Numbered from the stretch's first letter, positions 19,747 to 32,224 are shown. The stretch is DNA of 64,000 nt from Euryodendron excelsum (GCA_033060915.1 CM065389.1:26358001-26422000), one strand, 5' to 3'. Made by a program: numbers and translations. The notes: generated by a model from the sequence alone, not told the origin.

Positions 19747-22700
19747 CAGAGCCTCGTTCAACGTGAAAGGGGTCTGAAAGCTTAACCTAGAAATCACACA
19801 ATTCGATATACAGAGCTCGAGTGCCTCCAAAAACCCTAGCCTCCCTAGGTTTTCCCAAACCCTAGCCACTATACACAAACCCTAGTCTCCTATACACTCA
19901 TACACTCCCCCATACACTCATACACTAGCCTTCAACCATCCTTTGAAGACTTGAAGAGCTGCCATCCAAAGCTTGAAGACAACTCTTGAAGGCTAAAGGT
20001 GAAGATCAAGACAAAGACCGAAGACCGAAGACAGCGCGACGCGCAAAATAAAGAAGACATACGGTAGGTTTTCTCTTTAATTTTTTGCACTTCCCCCCTC
20101 TCTCTTGTCTCTCCAACCCACTTGGGTTTTCTCTATTTTAATCCCCCATCTCTTTCCCCCCCTTTCTTTGCATGCTTGAAATAAGGGGATTCCCGGTCCA
20201 TGTGTAGGATTGGGCTATTGGAGAGTCACCGTGTCGGGGGCTTTCTTCTAGTCTAACCAAAGACCACGTGGGTTTGACCCCCTTGATTATGTGGTGAAGC
20301 CTTAGCCTTGTATGTTCACGACCCCCAAATTGCATTGTGCATATCATAGTCTTGCATCTTCCAAAAACCATTTTCAAAGTTGTTTTTCAAAACGTTTTTA
20401 AACTTGTTTTCAAAATTGCATCAAAATCTCTTTTTCAAAAACTTGTTTTCAAAACCACAATTCTAGGGTGATTCTAGCCTTTCCATGGCTAGGGTTGCTT
20501 TAGGAAAGTGTTATATTAAAAGTGGTCTTTTGGTCTATATTTTCAAACCTTGTTTTCAAAACCACTTTCTTAAAGTGGTTCTAGCCCTCTTATGGTTAGA
20601 ACTGCTTTAGGAAAGTGAGATATTTTTACACCTTCTAAAAACTCTCTTTAAAAATCTCTTCCTAAAAATCTCTTTTTCAACATACTTTCCTAAAACTCTC
20701 ATTTTCAAAATTGTTTCAAAAACTCCTTTTCAAAATCTATTTTTTCAAAACTCTCTTTTTCAACTCCTCTCCAAAATCTTTTCCTCAAAATTCACTTTCT
20801 AAAAACACTCCTTAGATTCACCTTTCTAAAAACTCTCTTTCCAAAATCTTCCTTTTAGAAATTCCCCTCTAGGATTTTCCTTCTAAAATCTACGTTTCTA
20901 AAAACACACTTTCCAAAACTCCTTCTCTTTAAAATCTTTTTCCAAAAGCTCCCTCTCCAAATTCACTTTCCAAAAACTCCTCCCTAGGATTTCCCTTCTA
21001 GAAAACCTTCGTTTCTAAAAACGCACTTTCCAAAAACTCTTTCCTTAGAGCCCAAGTCAAGCCCTAGGACCCACAATCAGGAAACCCTAAATTTTCTTTC
21101 CAAAAACATGGTTTTCAAACTTTGCCCCAAACCTAGGTTTCCAAAATCTCTTGTTTTCACATCCAAACGATACACGCTTCCAAAACCTCTTTTCTACGTC
21201 AAAACTATAATTTTCCAAATCTAGGGTTTTTAGAATCTCCCTTTCCAAATCCTATCTTCCCTTTAGGAAACCAAATCCAATCTCCCCGTTTAGGAAACTA
21301 GATCCCATTCTCCGTTTTTGGAAACAAAATCAAACCTTTACTTTTAGAAACCAAATCTAATCCTTTCCAAATCCAAATCTTTCCTAATTCAAATCCTTCC
21401 TAATCCTCCACTTTCCTAAATCTTAGGTTTCTAAAACTTGAACATAAAAATCTTTCCTAATCCAACCCTTTTCCTAATTCAACCCCCTTTCCAAATCTTA
21501 ACTTTCTAAATTCAAGCTTTTAAACATTTCCTAAATTCAAACCTTTCTTAATTTCAAGACTTTCTAAAATCTTAAATCTTTCTAAACTCTAAAACTTTCT
21601 AAATCCTAAACTTTCCAAATTTCAAATCTTTTCAAATCCAAAGTTTCCTAAATTCAAAACTTTCTAAATTTGAAACTTTCTTAAGTTAAATCTTTCTAAA
21701 CTTCCAAGCTTTCTAAATTCTAAATCTTTCCAAAACTTCAACATCTTTCCAAATTCAAAACTTTCCTATTTTCAAAACTTCCCTATTTCAAAACTTTCCT
21801 ACTTTCAAAACTTCCCTATTTCAAAACTTTCTATTTTCAAAACTTTTCAATTTTCAAAACTTTCCAATTTCGAAACTTTCTTAAATTCCAAACTTTCCTA
21901 ATTTCAAAACTTTCCAAAAATGAAACTTTCCTAATTCGAGACTTTCCTAAATCGGACCTTTCCTACTTCAAACATCTCCTAAAATCCAATCTTTCCAAAT
22001 CTTCCAAGCCAAGTCAAATCTTTCCTAGGTTTCTTCTCTTTCCTAAGTCTAGGTTTTCTTAAACCTTCCCTTTTCCAAAACAAGTCCAAATCAATCTTTC
22101 CAAAGCAAGTCCAATCCTCTCCATTCCAATTTCAAATCTCCTTTTCTAATTTCAAATCAAATTCAATGTCCATTTCAATTTCTTTCTTCAATCCAACCTT
22201 CTATTTTCAATCGGACTCCGGTCCGAACTACGACTGACCTGATTCCCCCAAAGGGATACGTAGGCAACCTTCATAGGTGCGGTCATAATACTTTTCAAAC
22301 TTTCAATTCCACCCTCATGGGTGTGGTTTTCAAAATCTTTTCAAATCTCAAATTCCAATTTCAAAATTTCTATTTTCAAATTTCTATTTTCAATTTTTAA
22401 ACTTTCCAATTTCAATTCCATCTCTTCAAATTTATTTTCAAATCAAATCAATTTCAAATCAATCTCTTTTCAAATCTATTTTTCAATTCTTTTCCATTGC
22501 ACTTGCACATCATGCATCATGTTAGTTTCTATTCAAACATTGTTTTTCAAAGTGGATAGGATTGACCATTAGCTAATTGGAGACTCTCACAGGTGAATCT
22601 AGGGTAGATTGACATGTAGGTACCGAAAGGGCGGGGTAGGGTGATAGCTTAGTGCGTCTTCCCTACACGTAACCAACCTCCGAACCTAGATCACTGTTTT

Positions 22701-23053
22701 CAAAGACCAAAAGGAGTTATTTTTCTAAAAAAGGACTAAATGTTTTCCAAAGGTTACCAAACAACCTGTTTTCCTAAAAAACCCTCTCTTGAGGAGATAT
22801 TTTCAAAATCATTTTCCAAAACCCTAAGTGTAGTTTTCGGATTATGCTTAGTTTTTAGGTGACCTAACTCACCTTAATCAAGTTAGATGGCGACTCTGAA
22901 TCTTTTTCAAAAGCCCTTTATTCAAACATGTTTTCAATTCAAACCTAGTCACACTCATTTTTCTAGGAGGGTGAGTTCTAACGAGAGAGTACAGCATTTT
23001 TCCCGCTTGGGTGAGTATTCCTCAAGTGAGAAAAATCTAGGCGCGACAGCAGT

Positions 23054-23096
23054 TGAAAATTATGAAGGAGTAAGGGCCTTTGAAAAGTGATAAGAC
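23054..23096 (-). pseudogene. Antisense gene remnant upstream of LTR D
   Basis: Only about 43 bp survive between LTR D and the chromovirus junction. On the minus strand the frame stays open across the GCAGT target site into the main remnant at 17719, so D entered a once-continuous coding region. The 5' part of the gene was lost at the junction near 23097. Confidence 0.5.
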
Positions 23097-25106
23097 ATGC
23101 TAGGTTGGCAGTAGTCTTCCGGCTCAAGGCATTGGCGACCACATTGGCCTTGCCCGGATGGTACTAAATGAGAACGTCGTAGTCTTTGATCAACTCGAGC
23201 CATCTTCTCTATCTCATGTTCAACTCCTTCTGTGTGAAACGGTATTTCAAACTCTTATGGTCGGTGAAGATCTCATATGTGACTCCATACAAGTAGTGGC
23301 GCCAAATCTTCAAAGCAAACACCACTGCTGCTAATTCAAGATCATGGGTAGGGTAGTTCTTCTCATGTGGTCTCAACTGTCTCGAGGCATATGTAATCAC
23401 CTTACCGTGTTGCATCAATATGCATCCCAGTCCTCTATGCGAAGCATCACTATAGATGGAATACTCGTCAGTTCCGGTAGGCAAGGCTAGAATTGGTGCG
23501 AACACCAATCGGTTCTTTAATTCTTGGAAACTTCGTTCCCTCTTCCGGGTAAGCTGTGTCAATGGAGTTGCAATTTTGGAAAAGTCCTTCACAAATCTTC
23601 GGTAATACCCAACCAAGCCCATAAAACTTCTAACTTCGGATACATTCGTCGGTCTTAGCCAATTCACAATGGCTTCAACCTTTGAAGGATCCACAGACAC
23701 TCCATCTACACTGATGATGTGTCTTAGAAATGCTACCCTCGGTAGCCAAAATTCACATTTTTTTCAGCTTGGCATACAATCTCCTGTCTCGCAGAGTTTG
23801 AAGAACCATCCCCAAGTGGTGCTCATGATCTGCAAAACTCTTAGAATACACCAAGATGTCATCAATAAAAACAATTACAAAATTATCAAGAAAGGGTTTA
23901 AAAACCCGATTCATCAAATCCATGAAAGCGGCAGGTGCATTTGTGACTCCAAACGACATAACCAAAAATTCATAATGACCATATCTAGTTTGAAATGTCG
24001 TTTTTTCCACATCACATGCCCTCACTTTCAGTTGGTGATAACCCGACCTTAGGTCGATCTTTGAGAATACTTGCGCGCCCTGTAGTTGATCAAACAAATC
24101 ATCCACTCTCGGCAATGGATACTTATTCTTAATGGTGACCTTATTCAATTCCCGGTAGTCAATGCATAATCTCATGGTTCCATCTTTCTTTTTCACAAAG
24201 AACACCGGAGCACCCCATGGTGAAACACTAGGACGGATGAATCCCTTTTCTAACAAGTCTTGGAGTTGAACTTTTAACTCCTTTAACTCTAAAGGGGACA
24301 TACGATATGGAGCTTTGGAAATGGGCCTAGTACCCGGATTAAGGTCAATGTGGAACTCAATCTCCCGGTCCACCAAGGAACCAGGTAGCTCATCTGGAAA
24401 GACATCGAAAAATTCCCGGACAACATGGATGTCTTCCAAGGGCGGTGGGGAAACGTGTGTGCCAAAAATGCTACATAAGAATGCACGATTTCCTTTTTGA
24501 ATTAAACGACGTGCTAGCATAGATGAAATGAGATAGGGTGGAGGCACGACACCAACCCCCTCAAATACTAGTCCCGAATGGTTAGAAGAATGAAACACAA
24601 CTCGTTTAAGCTCACAATCAATGATAGCATGGTGAGAGGACAACCAATCCATTCCTAAGATGATGTCAAAGCCGTGCATTTCTAGGGGAATGAGGTTTAC
24701 AAACATGGGCACATCGTTTACAAGAATTTCACAAGAATTATAAATCCTATCACATAACATGGAATCCCCGGATGGCAATGACACTACCAAAGCATAATCA
24801 AGAGGTACCGGAGATGTATACAAATATTGAGTAAAGAGATATAAAACAAATGAGTGCGTAGAACCAGAATCAATAAGGATGTGTGCAGGTCGACCCCAAA
24901 TGGGGAGTATACCTGACACTACGAAGTCAGTAGCTGGGGTGTTTCCCGGTGTAAGTGCAAAAGCTCAGCCTTGCTGTGGTTGATTCTCTCTCTTGTTTGC
25001 CATAGGTTGCTGAACTGAGGATAATGCTGACGCCCCAGATCCCTGTGATATGCTTCTCTTTGGACAGTCTTTCACTTGGTGCCCCTCTTGGTCACACCCA
25101 TAACAT
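23097..25106 (-). pseudogene. Tekay/Del-like chromovirus pol fragment
   Basis: Minus-strand Ty3/gypsy coding region in the order zinc knuckle (CYGCDQEGHQVKDC, near 25060-25105), aspartic protease (DSGSTHSF, near 24860), reverse transcriptase ([19 protein letters not shown] near 23850) and RNase H ([20 protein letters not shown] near 23250). The main open frame is 23753-24919. A frameshift near 23750 leads into the next frame, 23209-23700. The sequence then continues as LELIKDYDVLI and YHPGKANVVANALSR with two in-frame stops, and ends abruptly before the integrase. Integrase and chromodomain are missing, and so is most of gag. The motifs and long LTR fit the Tekay/Del lineage. Confidence 0.92.
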
Positions 25107-25275
25107 ACAAACACTCAAGTACATAACATAGTACAATACGTAATACACCTTGGCACGTCATTATACACGTAGCATATTTATACGCATACACATAGCACAT
25201 ACTCAAGTCAGACCTAGAATCCTATCTAGACAAGACTCAATCATATGGTGTCAACCTATAGCTCTGATACCATGC
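25107..25275 (-). mobile_element. Chromovirus leader with methionine-tRNA primer site
   Basis: On the minus strand the LTR end GGGGCGTGACA is followed by GCA and TGGTATCAGAGC (25261-25272), complementary to the 3' end of initiator tRNA-Met. About 150 bp of untranslated leader follow, and then the sequence jumps directly to the gag zinc knuckle, so roughly 1 kb of gag was deleted near 25107. Confidence 0.85.
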
Positions 25276-26935
25276 TGTCACGCCCCATAACCCGGCCTAT
25301 ACGGATTTATGATATATGACCGGCTAGTAGCAAGGCTACCCAAGGCCGCATTACATAAACTGGTTGGTCACCTGTGCATAATAATTTATAATGATGCATA
25401 ATTGCAGAAAATAAAACTTTTAATGACTTAAAAACATAATCCGTGTCATACATGGTATAATTGTGCCTAATCCCAAACATAACATACATAAGGACCAAAT
25501 CAAGGTCCACAAAAGTTATAACAATATATTATTATAAAACATTAGGTCCAGCCCTCAAACATTATACAAAGCATAGGCCCGTGGGCCGTAGCTCAAATCC
25601 ACATATGGCCTCGCTCTAGGGCCTCCCGGATTGGCTACCTGAAAATCATTTGAGAAAACGTAAGCTAATGCTTAGTGAATAACAATGATGCATGAGCGAG
25701 AAAATATCATGGACTAGCAACTATATCAAACGTACAAGGATAGATAATCATTTATGCATAAGGAAATGAGCTTTTGAATGTTTAAAGCGTAGGCTTGGAA
25801 CTCGTAGGTAACGTAAACATCATTTGAAACGTTTTAACATTTCAAAACATAATATCATAAGAAGAGATGTAACATAACATTATTCTTGATATAGCATTTC
25901 ATAACTTTATCGTAAAACATGTGAACATGTCATGGTTCTCGGTTCAAAACATAAGTGTGCTACAACTCGACATATGAGCTAGGCTCCATAGTAACCATTT
26001 AGGTCACACTAAGGCTCTTTAGGCCAGGGACGTCTCTCAACATAGATAGTTTATTTCCCGTCTCCTATCGTAGGACTATTGGGCTAGATTAAGGTTTTGC
26101 CACGAGAAGACTCGAGTTGGCACCATACATTGGAAACTTAGCATCTCTTTCATTTAAACATTATAGTCTATGGTTTCCATTCATAACATAATATAGCTTG
26201 CATGGATTTGAAATATGACATTTGTAATTGAACATAGCATTGATGCATTGAAATGTATGGAAAACATTCATGATATATAGAGGTGAGCTTAAAACATTTA
26301 GAAAATACTAGAGTTTTACTCATGGCATATCGTTACTCACCTTTCTCTAATTGGACGGGTGACAACCAAGGTATTCCTACACAAATGCATGTAGAAGCAA
26401 AGAAATATCAATACAAAACTCTAAGTAAAGCAAAAATACGTAAGTCAAGACTAACACGTAACCCACTCAACCCCAACTCAACAACAGCTCATTCTCATAA
26501 TGGGAGAACAAGGCTCAACTATAGGACAAAGCCCCGATGTAAAATAAGAACATGAGGTTGAGATTTGAACAATAAACCTGAAATGTCAACTCCTTCATCG
26601 AGTCCCAACCCCTGAGTTCACACTCACAGCTAGTTGCATTTGAAAATAGGCTTAAAGGCCTTTATTTTGGTAGGTCATGATCCAAAAACACATTTCAGGT
26701 GAAGAAGTTATGCTTTATGGAAGGTGGACTAAAATTTTGGAAAATAATGTTATTGGCATGGATTTTGGGTCAACTTCAAATCCCTATATCTCTCAATATA
26801 TAAGGAATTAAGAAACAAACATTATATGGGTACAAAGGTCTATGAATCTAGTTTCTAATGCTTCGAACGGTGCATCAATTTGAGTTTTCTAAAGAAAGTT
26901 ATGCCCATTTTACTAAATAGTGTCTGAGCTGACGG

Positions 26936-27110
26936 GGAGTTCGAACGCCCAATAGGGAGTTCGAACGCCCAAATGGGAGTTCGAACTCCAAGAACAAAAT
27001 CTAAAAAAAACCTTCTCTGAGGGTTTGAACTCCCCCCGAGGGAGTTCAGATGCTCAGGCTTATTTCCCTATAGTTCGAACTCCATATTGGGAGTTTGAAC
27101 GCCCTGTTTT
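26936..27110 (-). repeat. TTCGAA-centred repeat cluster in the chromovirus LTR
   Basis: About six copies of GGGAGTTCGAACGCCC and close variants (GAGTTCGAACTCC, GAGTTTGAACGCCC), spaced 17-60 bp apart. The core GTTCGAAC is palindromic. The cluster lies about 130 bp upstream, in LTR direction, of a TATA-like motif. Confidence 0.8.
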
Positions 27111-27609
27111 GGGCAACCCCCGAATTTCAACCAAAACACAACCAAAACTCCTCCAAACACCACCAAACCTTTCCAATACTCTTAGGGCTCAAAGATTAGC
27201 CCACAAGGATAATAATAACTAAAAACGGGAGAGAAAGAACAATCAAAACAAAGGGATCTAGAGTTGAACTCAAAACCCTAACATTTATCATATTTAGGGA
27301 TTTTTCAAACCACCACTTCCAATCCTCCAATATTGAGCTACAAGCTCTCAATTTCAAACTAATTGGGACTCAAGGAGTCCCTCAAGACAAACCCAACTCA
27401 TATATATGCATACATACAAAGACCCAACACATCTACACATGATAGATAAATATATATATGCAATTGTAGAGAGAGAAAAATGAAACCTTACCTTCTTCAA
27501 GCTTGGTGAAGTCTTCAATGGCTTCAATTATCTTCCTTCAAGCCTTTTTTCCCTCAATCTTCCCTTCCTTCTTCCCTTTCTCTCTTCCTACCTCTCTCAA
27601 CCGAATAGT

Positions 27610-27645
27610 GGGTGTGTGTATATGTGTGTGTGTGTGTATTTTGTG
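27610..27645 (+). repeat. TG microsatellite
   Basis: GTGTGTGTATATGTGTGTG followed by further TG units, inside the U3 end of the chromovirus LTR. The open frames around it are artefacts. Confidence 0.8.
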
Positions 27646-27823
27646 TGTTATAAGAAGACACACATGGGAAATAATCCCATGTGTCTCACACCTCCAACAT
27701 AAGTTACAATACAACCTCTCATTGGTCATTTTTTTTACCCAAAAGAAGGAATAATTAACACTAAAAATTACATGCACTACAAATTCTCATTAATATAATT
27801 AGATAGAGGTTTGCGATATCACA

Positions 27824-28400
27824 GAAAACCCGTGTCGACCTAGTGAGTGTTCTTGTCACTCCAACGGCATAAATGTTTGTGAGTGTTTTCATCCCTTTAA
27901 CAGTTTGGTGTTGGTTTCAGAGATTGCCTAATTTTGGAAAACTACCGGATGCCAAGGGGCATAACAGACATTCTACATTGGCGGGCTAGCAGGCCCCAAA
28001 AGTGAACCGTTTAAGATTTATGAATGTTTCTTTCACTCTGATGGCGGTGATTGGTATCAAAGACCATTTGGTCTCTAAAAACTACCTTAAAAAGTTTGTG
28101 AGTGTTTCCGTCACTCCGACGGTTTGATAATTTGTGAGTGCTTCTGCCACATTGACAGTGTGATAGTTTACGAGTGTTTCTATCACTGTGACGGTGTTTG
28201 GCATTAGTTTCAGATATCGATCGATCATGGGAAGTTGCTTGGAGTGCCTAAGGGTATTTTGGTCATTTGGCTTCAATTGGGCCTAACGGACCCAAGAAAC
28301 GACTGATTGAATTGATTGGAGTTTAGTAGTGTTGCGACATTTTACTAGAAAATTGATTTGGACTAGAGATTACCGAGTAGGCAAAAATGGGGTGATTACA
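27824..28400 (-). mobile_element. Head of a diverged Ogre-like LTR, minus strand
   Basis: On the minus strand it starts at 28400 with TGTAATCACCCCATTTTTGC, the family head with one change, then the GGGCCC-type segment and at least three 28-bp hairpin-like units (GGAGTGACGGAAACACTCAC). It is cut at 27823 by the chromovirus LTR. The exact LTR terminus at 28400 abuts unrelated LTR interior in the opposite orientation. Confidence 0.8.
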
Positions 28401-28899
28401 TTACTCTCTTGAGTTTTGTAGTTGGAATGGTACTAAGGAAGCCTTCCGTGGAGTGTTTTCCATCTAATCAACTATATGAACCATTACTCATTTGAGTGGT
28501 TTTCAATGCCCTAAAAGGGGCTTTCAAAACAACCCTCCTTAAGGAAGCTTTCAAAATAGTTCACTATCTTAAGTTTGCATAAAAAAAAAAGGGTTTCGAA
28601 ACAACCCTCTCCAAAAGCGGTTTTCAAATTTTCAAGTGGTTTTCAAAGCTACCTATTCCATATCGATTTTCAAAATTTTACTCTCTTGAGTTATTGGTTC
28701 TAATGGTTGCAAGGCAACCCTATTCTGAGTGGTTTTCAACTATCTACCATGTGAACCATACACTTCCTTGAGTGGTTTTGTTAAAATGGCTTTTCAAAAC
28801 TCACCATTCTCGTAGTTTGTTTTCCAAAAAGGTTTCACATGAAATGCTAAAAGTTTTCACATAAAATGATAAAGTGTTTTTTTTCTAAAACCACTAGGT

Positions 28900-29135
28900 C
28901 CAAACCCTAGTTCAAAATCACCTTTCGAAAACCCTAGGTTAACCTAACTCTAGTTGGCTAACCCTAGGACACCTCCAAACCCTAGGTTAACCTAACCCAA
29001 ATTAGTTAACCCTAGGTCAATCTAACCCTAGTTGTCTAACCTTAGGTTAACCAAATCCTAGTTAGTTAACCCTAAGTCATCCTAACTCTAGTTAGTTAAT
29101 CCTAGGTCATCCTAACCCTAGTTACCCTAACCAAG
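28900..29135 (+). repeat. Telomere-like CCCTAGGTTAACC tandem repeat
   Basis: Five to six degenerate units of about 35-40 bp containing TTAACCCTAGG and CCTAACCCTAG. The motif echoes the plant telomere repeat but the spacing and sequence are irregular. It is a component of the LTR rather than an interstitial telomere. Confidence 0.7.
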
Positions 29136-29871
29136 GTTGGTTGGCTTCAAGGCTCCAAATCCAATTCATTTCAAACCACTCTTCAATCTAAAATGCTTTT
29201 TCAAAGTTTGTTTTTAAAAACCTTCCACTCTCTTGAGTTTTCAAAAATCATAACTCTAAAGTCTTTTCAAATGTTCCCATACTCCTCCCAAAATATCTAC
29301 AAGAGCTCTCTTGAACTTATCCAAAGCAAAAGTGGCTAAACACTTACCATTTTCAAAAACTATTTTCAAAATGTTTTTAAAAGCTCATAACCCTAAGGTG
29401 ATCCTAACCCTCTCATGATTAGGCTTTCCAAGGAAAAGTGATACATCAAATGAAACCTTCAAAGGTTCATAGAAGGGTTCCAAACCCTAAATGTTTTCAA
29501 AAATCTCTTTCCAAAAATGATTTCCAAAAATACACGCTTGAAGCAACCTTAGTCCTTCTATGGTTAGGGTGGTTCAAATAAAAAAGAGATATCCAACTAG
29601 GGTTTCCTAACCCTAAACGTTTTCAAAACTCTAAAGGAAGTTTCTAAGCCCTTTTTTCTAAAAAAAAAAAAAAATACTTTAAAAAATCATAGCCTTAAAG
29701 GAGTTTAGTTTTTCAATGGCTAAATTTTTTAAAGGTGATGAGATATTCAACATACCTTTTATAAGGTATACAAACACTTTTCAAAGATAAGTTTATAGGA
29801 GCTTTCACCTCTCTCCAAAAGCCTAAATCTCATTTTTCAAAATCTTTCTATCAAACATTCAAAAATACCCC

Positions 29872-30046
29872 AAAACTCACTTGAGTTGCTTTAAAAAATA
29901 TTTCAAAACCCCCTTGAGTTGCTTTCAAAACTTTTAGAAACTCTCTTGAGTAGTTTTTTAAAAATGTTTCCAAACTCCCTTGAGTTGTTTCAAAAACATT
30001 CCAAAACTTTATTGAGTTGCTTTCAAAGATACTTCAAAACATCACA
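29872..30046 (+). repeat. 33-bp TTGAGTTGCTTTCAAAA tandem repeat
   Basis: Five units spaced 31-35 bp, each with CTTGAGTTGCTTTCAAAAC or a close variant. Lies inside the diverged LTR and causes the open frame at 29919-30182. Confidence 0.75.
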
Positions 30047-30929
30047 AGTCCTATTTCAAAGACACTTTCAAAATCTCCAAGTCCAAGTCCAAATCAAAAT
30101 TCTCTTGAGTTCAAGTTTCAAAAATCTTCCAAGACTCCATGAGTCCATTTCCAAATCATGCTTTTACAAGAATTACGAATGACCTGATTATCGCCAAATG
30201 AGATATGTAGGCAACTTTCATAGATGTAGTCATAACCCTTATTTCAAATGAAATCCCATTTTCAAAACTTCCCTTCAATCATAACCCTCATTTCAAGTCA
30301 AAAGTCCATTTTCAATCTATCTTTCAAAAATCAAATTTCAAAACTCTTCCAAATCTTCCAAAAACATGCATCATGCGTCATTCATCTAAAAAGTAATGAC
30401 CAAATCCCATTTCCAAAATTTTAATAAGTAGATATAAGTGGATAATAAGTAACCTGTGATTCAAGTGAGTGAAATAAGGGTGAATATGCATGTAGGTACT
30501 GAAAGGGCGGGGTAGGCTGATGATCTTAGAATATCTTCCCTATAAGTAATCAACTTCCGGACCATGGATTTCTATTTCGAAGACCAAAACTAGAGTCATA
30601 TTTCAAAAAGGCTTTAAAACACAATAAAAAGGTTGTTAAAAACCTATTTTCTAAAAAAATCCTTCCTAAGAAAGCTATTTTCAAAACATTTTCGAAAAAC
30701 TTAAGTTTAGTCTTCAAATTATGCTTACCTTTTAGGTGACTTAGCACATATTTAACTATGTTAGGCGGCGACTCTAATTATTTTCAAAAAACCCTTATTC
30801 AAATCAAGTTTTCAAATTTAAACTCCCGCGACACTTGTCCTTCCAGGAGGGTAGATTCTAAGAGAGAGAGTACCATGCTTCTTCCCCTCAAGCTGGAGAG
30901 GGCTTGGTGGCAATAAACGGGGAGCGACA

Positions 30930-32224
30930 AGATCTTTCTTTTATATTGTTCCCTTGAATGAATAAATGAATGGATGAATGAAATTACAGGAAATAAGTAT
31001 TGTATTGCATGCAGGGGCAAAATCCTACCACCAAAGTGGACTAAGCATCATATTTAAAATAAACTAAGCATCGTATCTAGGCTCCCTCAAAGAAAGGACA
31101 TCGATACTATATTCATTGCATAAAACTTCCAAATCCGCATACTAACTTCATTTTATTTTTCTTTTGTTTGCATCCCATTCTTACCTCGGCCAAGATCAAA
31201 AGAGGTTTTTTTTTTTTTTTTTTTTATCTTTCTAGATTCAAAGGTACAACCAAACCTAGATTCATCCAGTATTCCACCCAGTTCACAACCCATCAAACGA
31301 CAAGCTCAGTTATTAGAAGAGGTACTAGGACTCAAGAAGTAGACGATAAAGCTTGAGACAATGCTTTTCCTATTTTTGTTCCATACAAACATGACATATA
31401 TTGAAGGACAAAAGGAATCTGCCATCCATCAACTAGATGCTATCACCCAACAGCAACCTTTACACCATGTCAAGTGAACACCAATCCTTTAAGCTCCTAA
31501 AATAATCCCTACTCAAAACTCAACTAGAAGTCAAACCCAAGTCAAGAATGGGTTTATCACTCTTCAGAAAATGGTGAAAAGAATAGATCGAGTCTTTACC
31601 CCATTGACATGCCCTCAAACTACAGCTTACTATTTGCTTCTCAAATCTAGACACCTTATCCTAATATCATCTAGACCTATTCCTAATTCATTACCCAAAA
31701 CATATAATCCAAATTTGCGTTGCGAATTTCATTCGGGCACTCCAGGCCATGACACCAAAAGTTGTTACTCACTAAAACACAAAATCTAAAATCTCATCAA
31801 CTCCCAAGCCATCGAAATCACAAGAATCATTGCCTTGGAGTCTTTCCTACCACTTCCAAAACCACCTGCTTCTAGCTCTAAGCCCCGACTAAACTGATTG
31901 GAAGGCTACTCTGGTCAATGAAGGTGAAGAACTACTACCACAGCTGTAGGTTGTTGAAGTTTATTTGTTTCATCAAAAAAAAAAAAAAAAGAAAAAGAAT
32001 CGAGCATTTGTTACCATATTTTCTAACTTTAGTATTTTAATTGCTAGTTGTCCTAGGTCATAACTTGACCAAATTCTAGGACCCGCTGAGATACATAGGC
32101 AGCCTAGGTCCAATTCCTGGGTGCGGTCATGACAAAAGACCAAAAAAAAAAAAAGAAAATCACCCACAAAAGATTTGTAATGTATTGAAAGAACTTGAAA
32201 GATTAATAAATCAAAAGTTGACAT
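30930..32224 (+). pseudogene. Ogre/TAT-like gag fragment and leader
   Basis: Follows directly on the LTR end at 30929, so it is the internal region of that element. The segment 30985-31110 aligns with 40495-40610 of element E (GTATTGTATTGCAT, TAGGCTCCCTCAAAG). Near 31715-31800 the plus strand reads CEFHSGTPGHDTKSC followed by KHKIQNLIN, which matches the zinc knuckle and following helix of TAT-lineage Gag proteins. Upstream frames contain stops. No protease or RT follows. Two poly-A tracts (near 31976 and 32140) and a diverged copy of the GATACATAGGCAGCC cassette (32085-32135) end the fragment before the copia LTR. Confidence 0.72.

Larger units (their letters stand above)
17725..23048 (+). 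mobile_element. Solo LTR D inside the antisense gene
   Basis: Complete 5,324-bp LTR, TGTAAGCACCCT to GGCGCGACA, with perfect target duplication GCAGT (17720-17724 and 23049-23053). It splits the antisense gene remnant. It is the longest copy because of two extra blocks of 28-bp hairpin-like units. Modules: 28-bp units 17965-18100, 81-bp array 18107-18330, 28-bp units 18335-18640, four roughly 157-bp units 18720-19510, palindromes 19625-19725, TATA box 19739-19746, telo-boxes 19830-19885, G-poor domain 20620-22190, cassette 22200-22290. Confidence 0.94.
25276..27823 (-). mobile_element. 5' LTR of the Tekay/Del-like element
   Basis: A 2,548-bp LTR on the minus strand, beginning TGTGATATCGCAAACCTC (27823) and ending GGGGCGTGACA (25276). 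The length is normal for this lineage. It contains a cluster of TTCGAA-centred repeats (26936-27110), a TATATATT candidate near 26796-26802 and a TG microsatellite (27610-27645). No partner LTR exists in the window, so age cannot be estimated. Confidence 0.88.
28401..30929 (+). mobile_element. Diverged Ogre-like LTR, 3' part
   Basis: Plus-strand LTR sequence with the family order but distinct repeats: CTCTTGAGT-rich low complexity, telomere-like repeats, the CTGATTATCGCC...GATATGTAGGCAAC cassette near 30170-30235, the CATGTAGGTACTGAAAGGGC segment near 30490, the GGAGGGTAGATTCTAAGAGAG tail and the end GGGGAGCGACA at 30929. The head is missing on this strand. It belongs to a related subfamily rather than the main one. 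Confidence 0.8.

Noticed and set aside
28900..29135. Interstitial telomere
   Set aside because: The CCCTAGG units are too degenerate and irregularly spaced, and the tract is bounded by LTR sequence.
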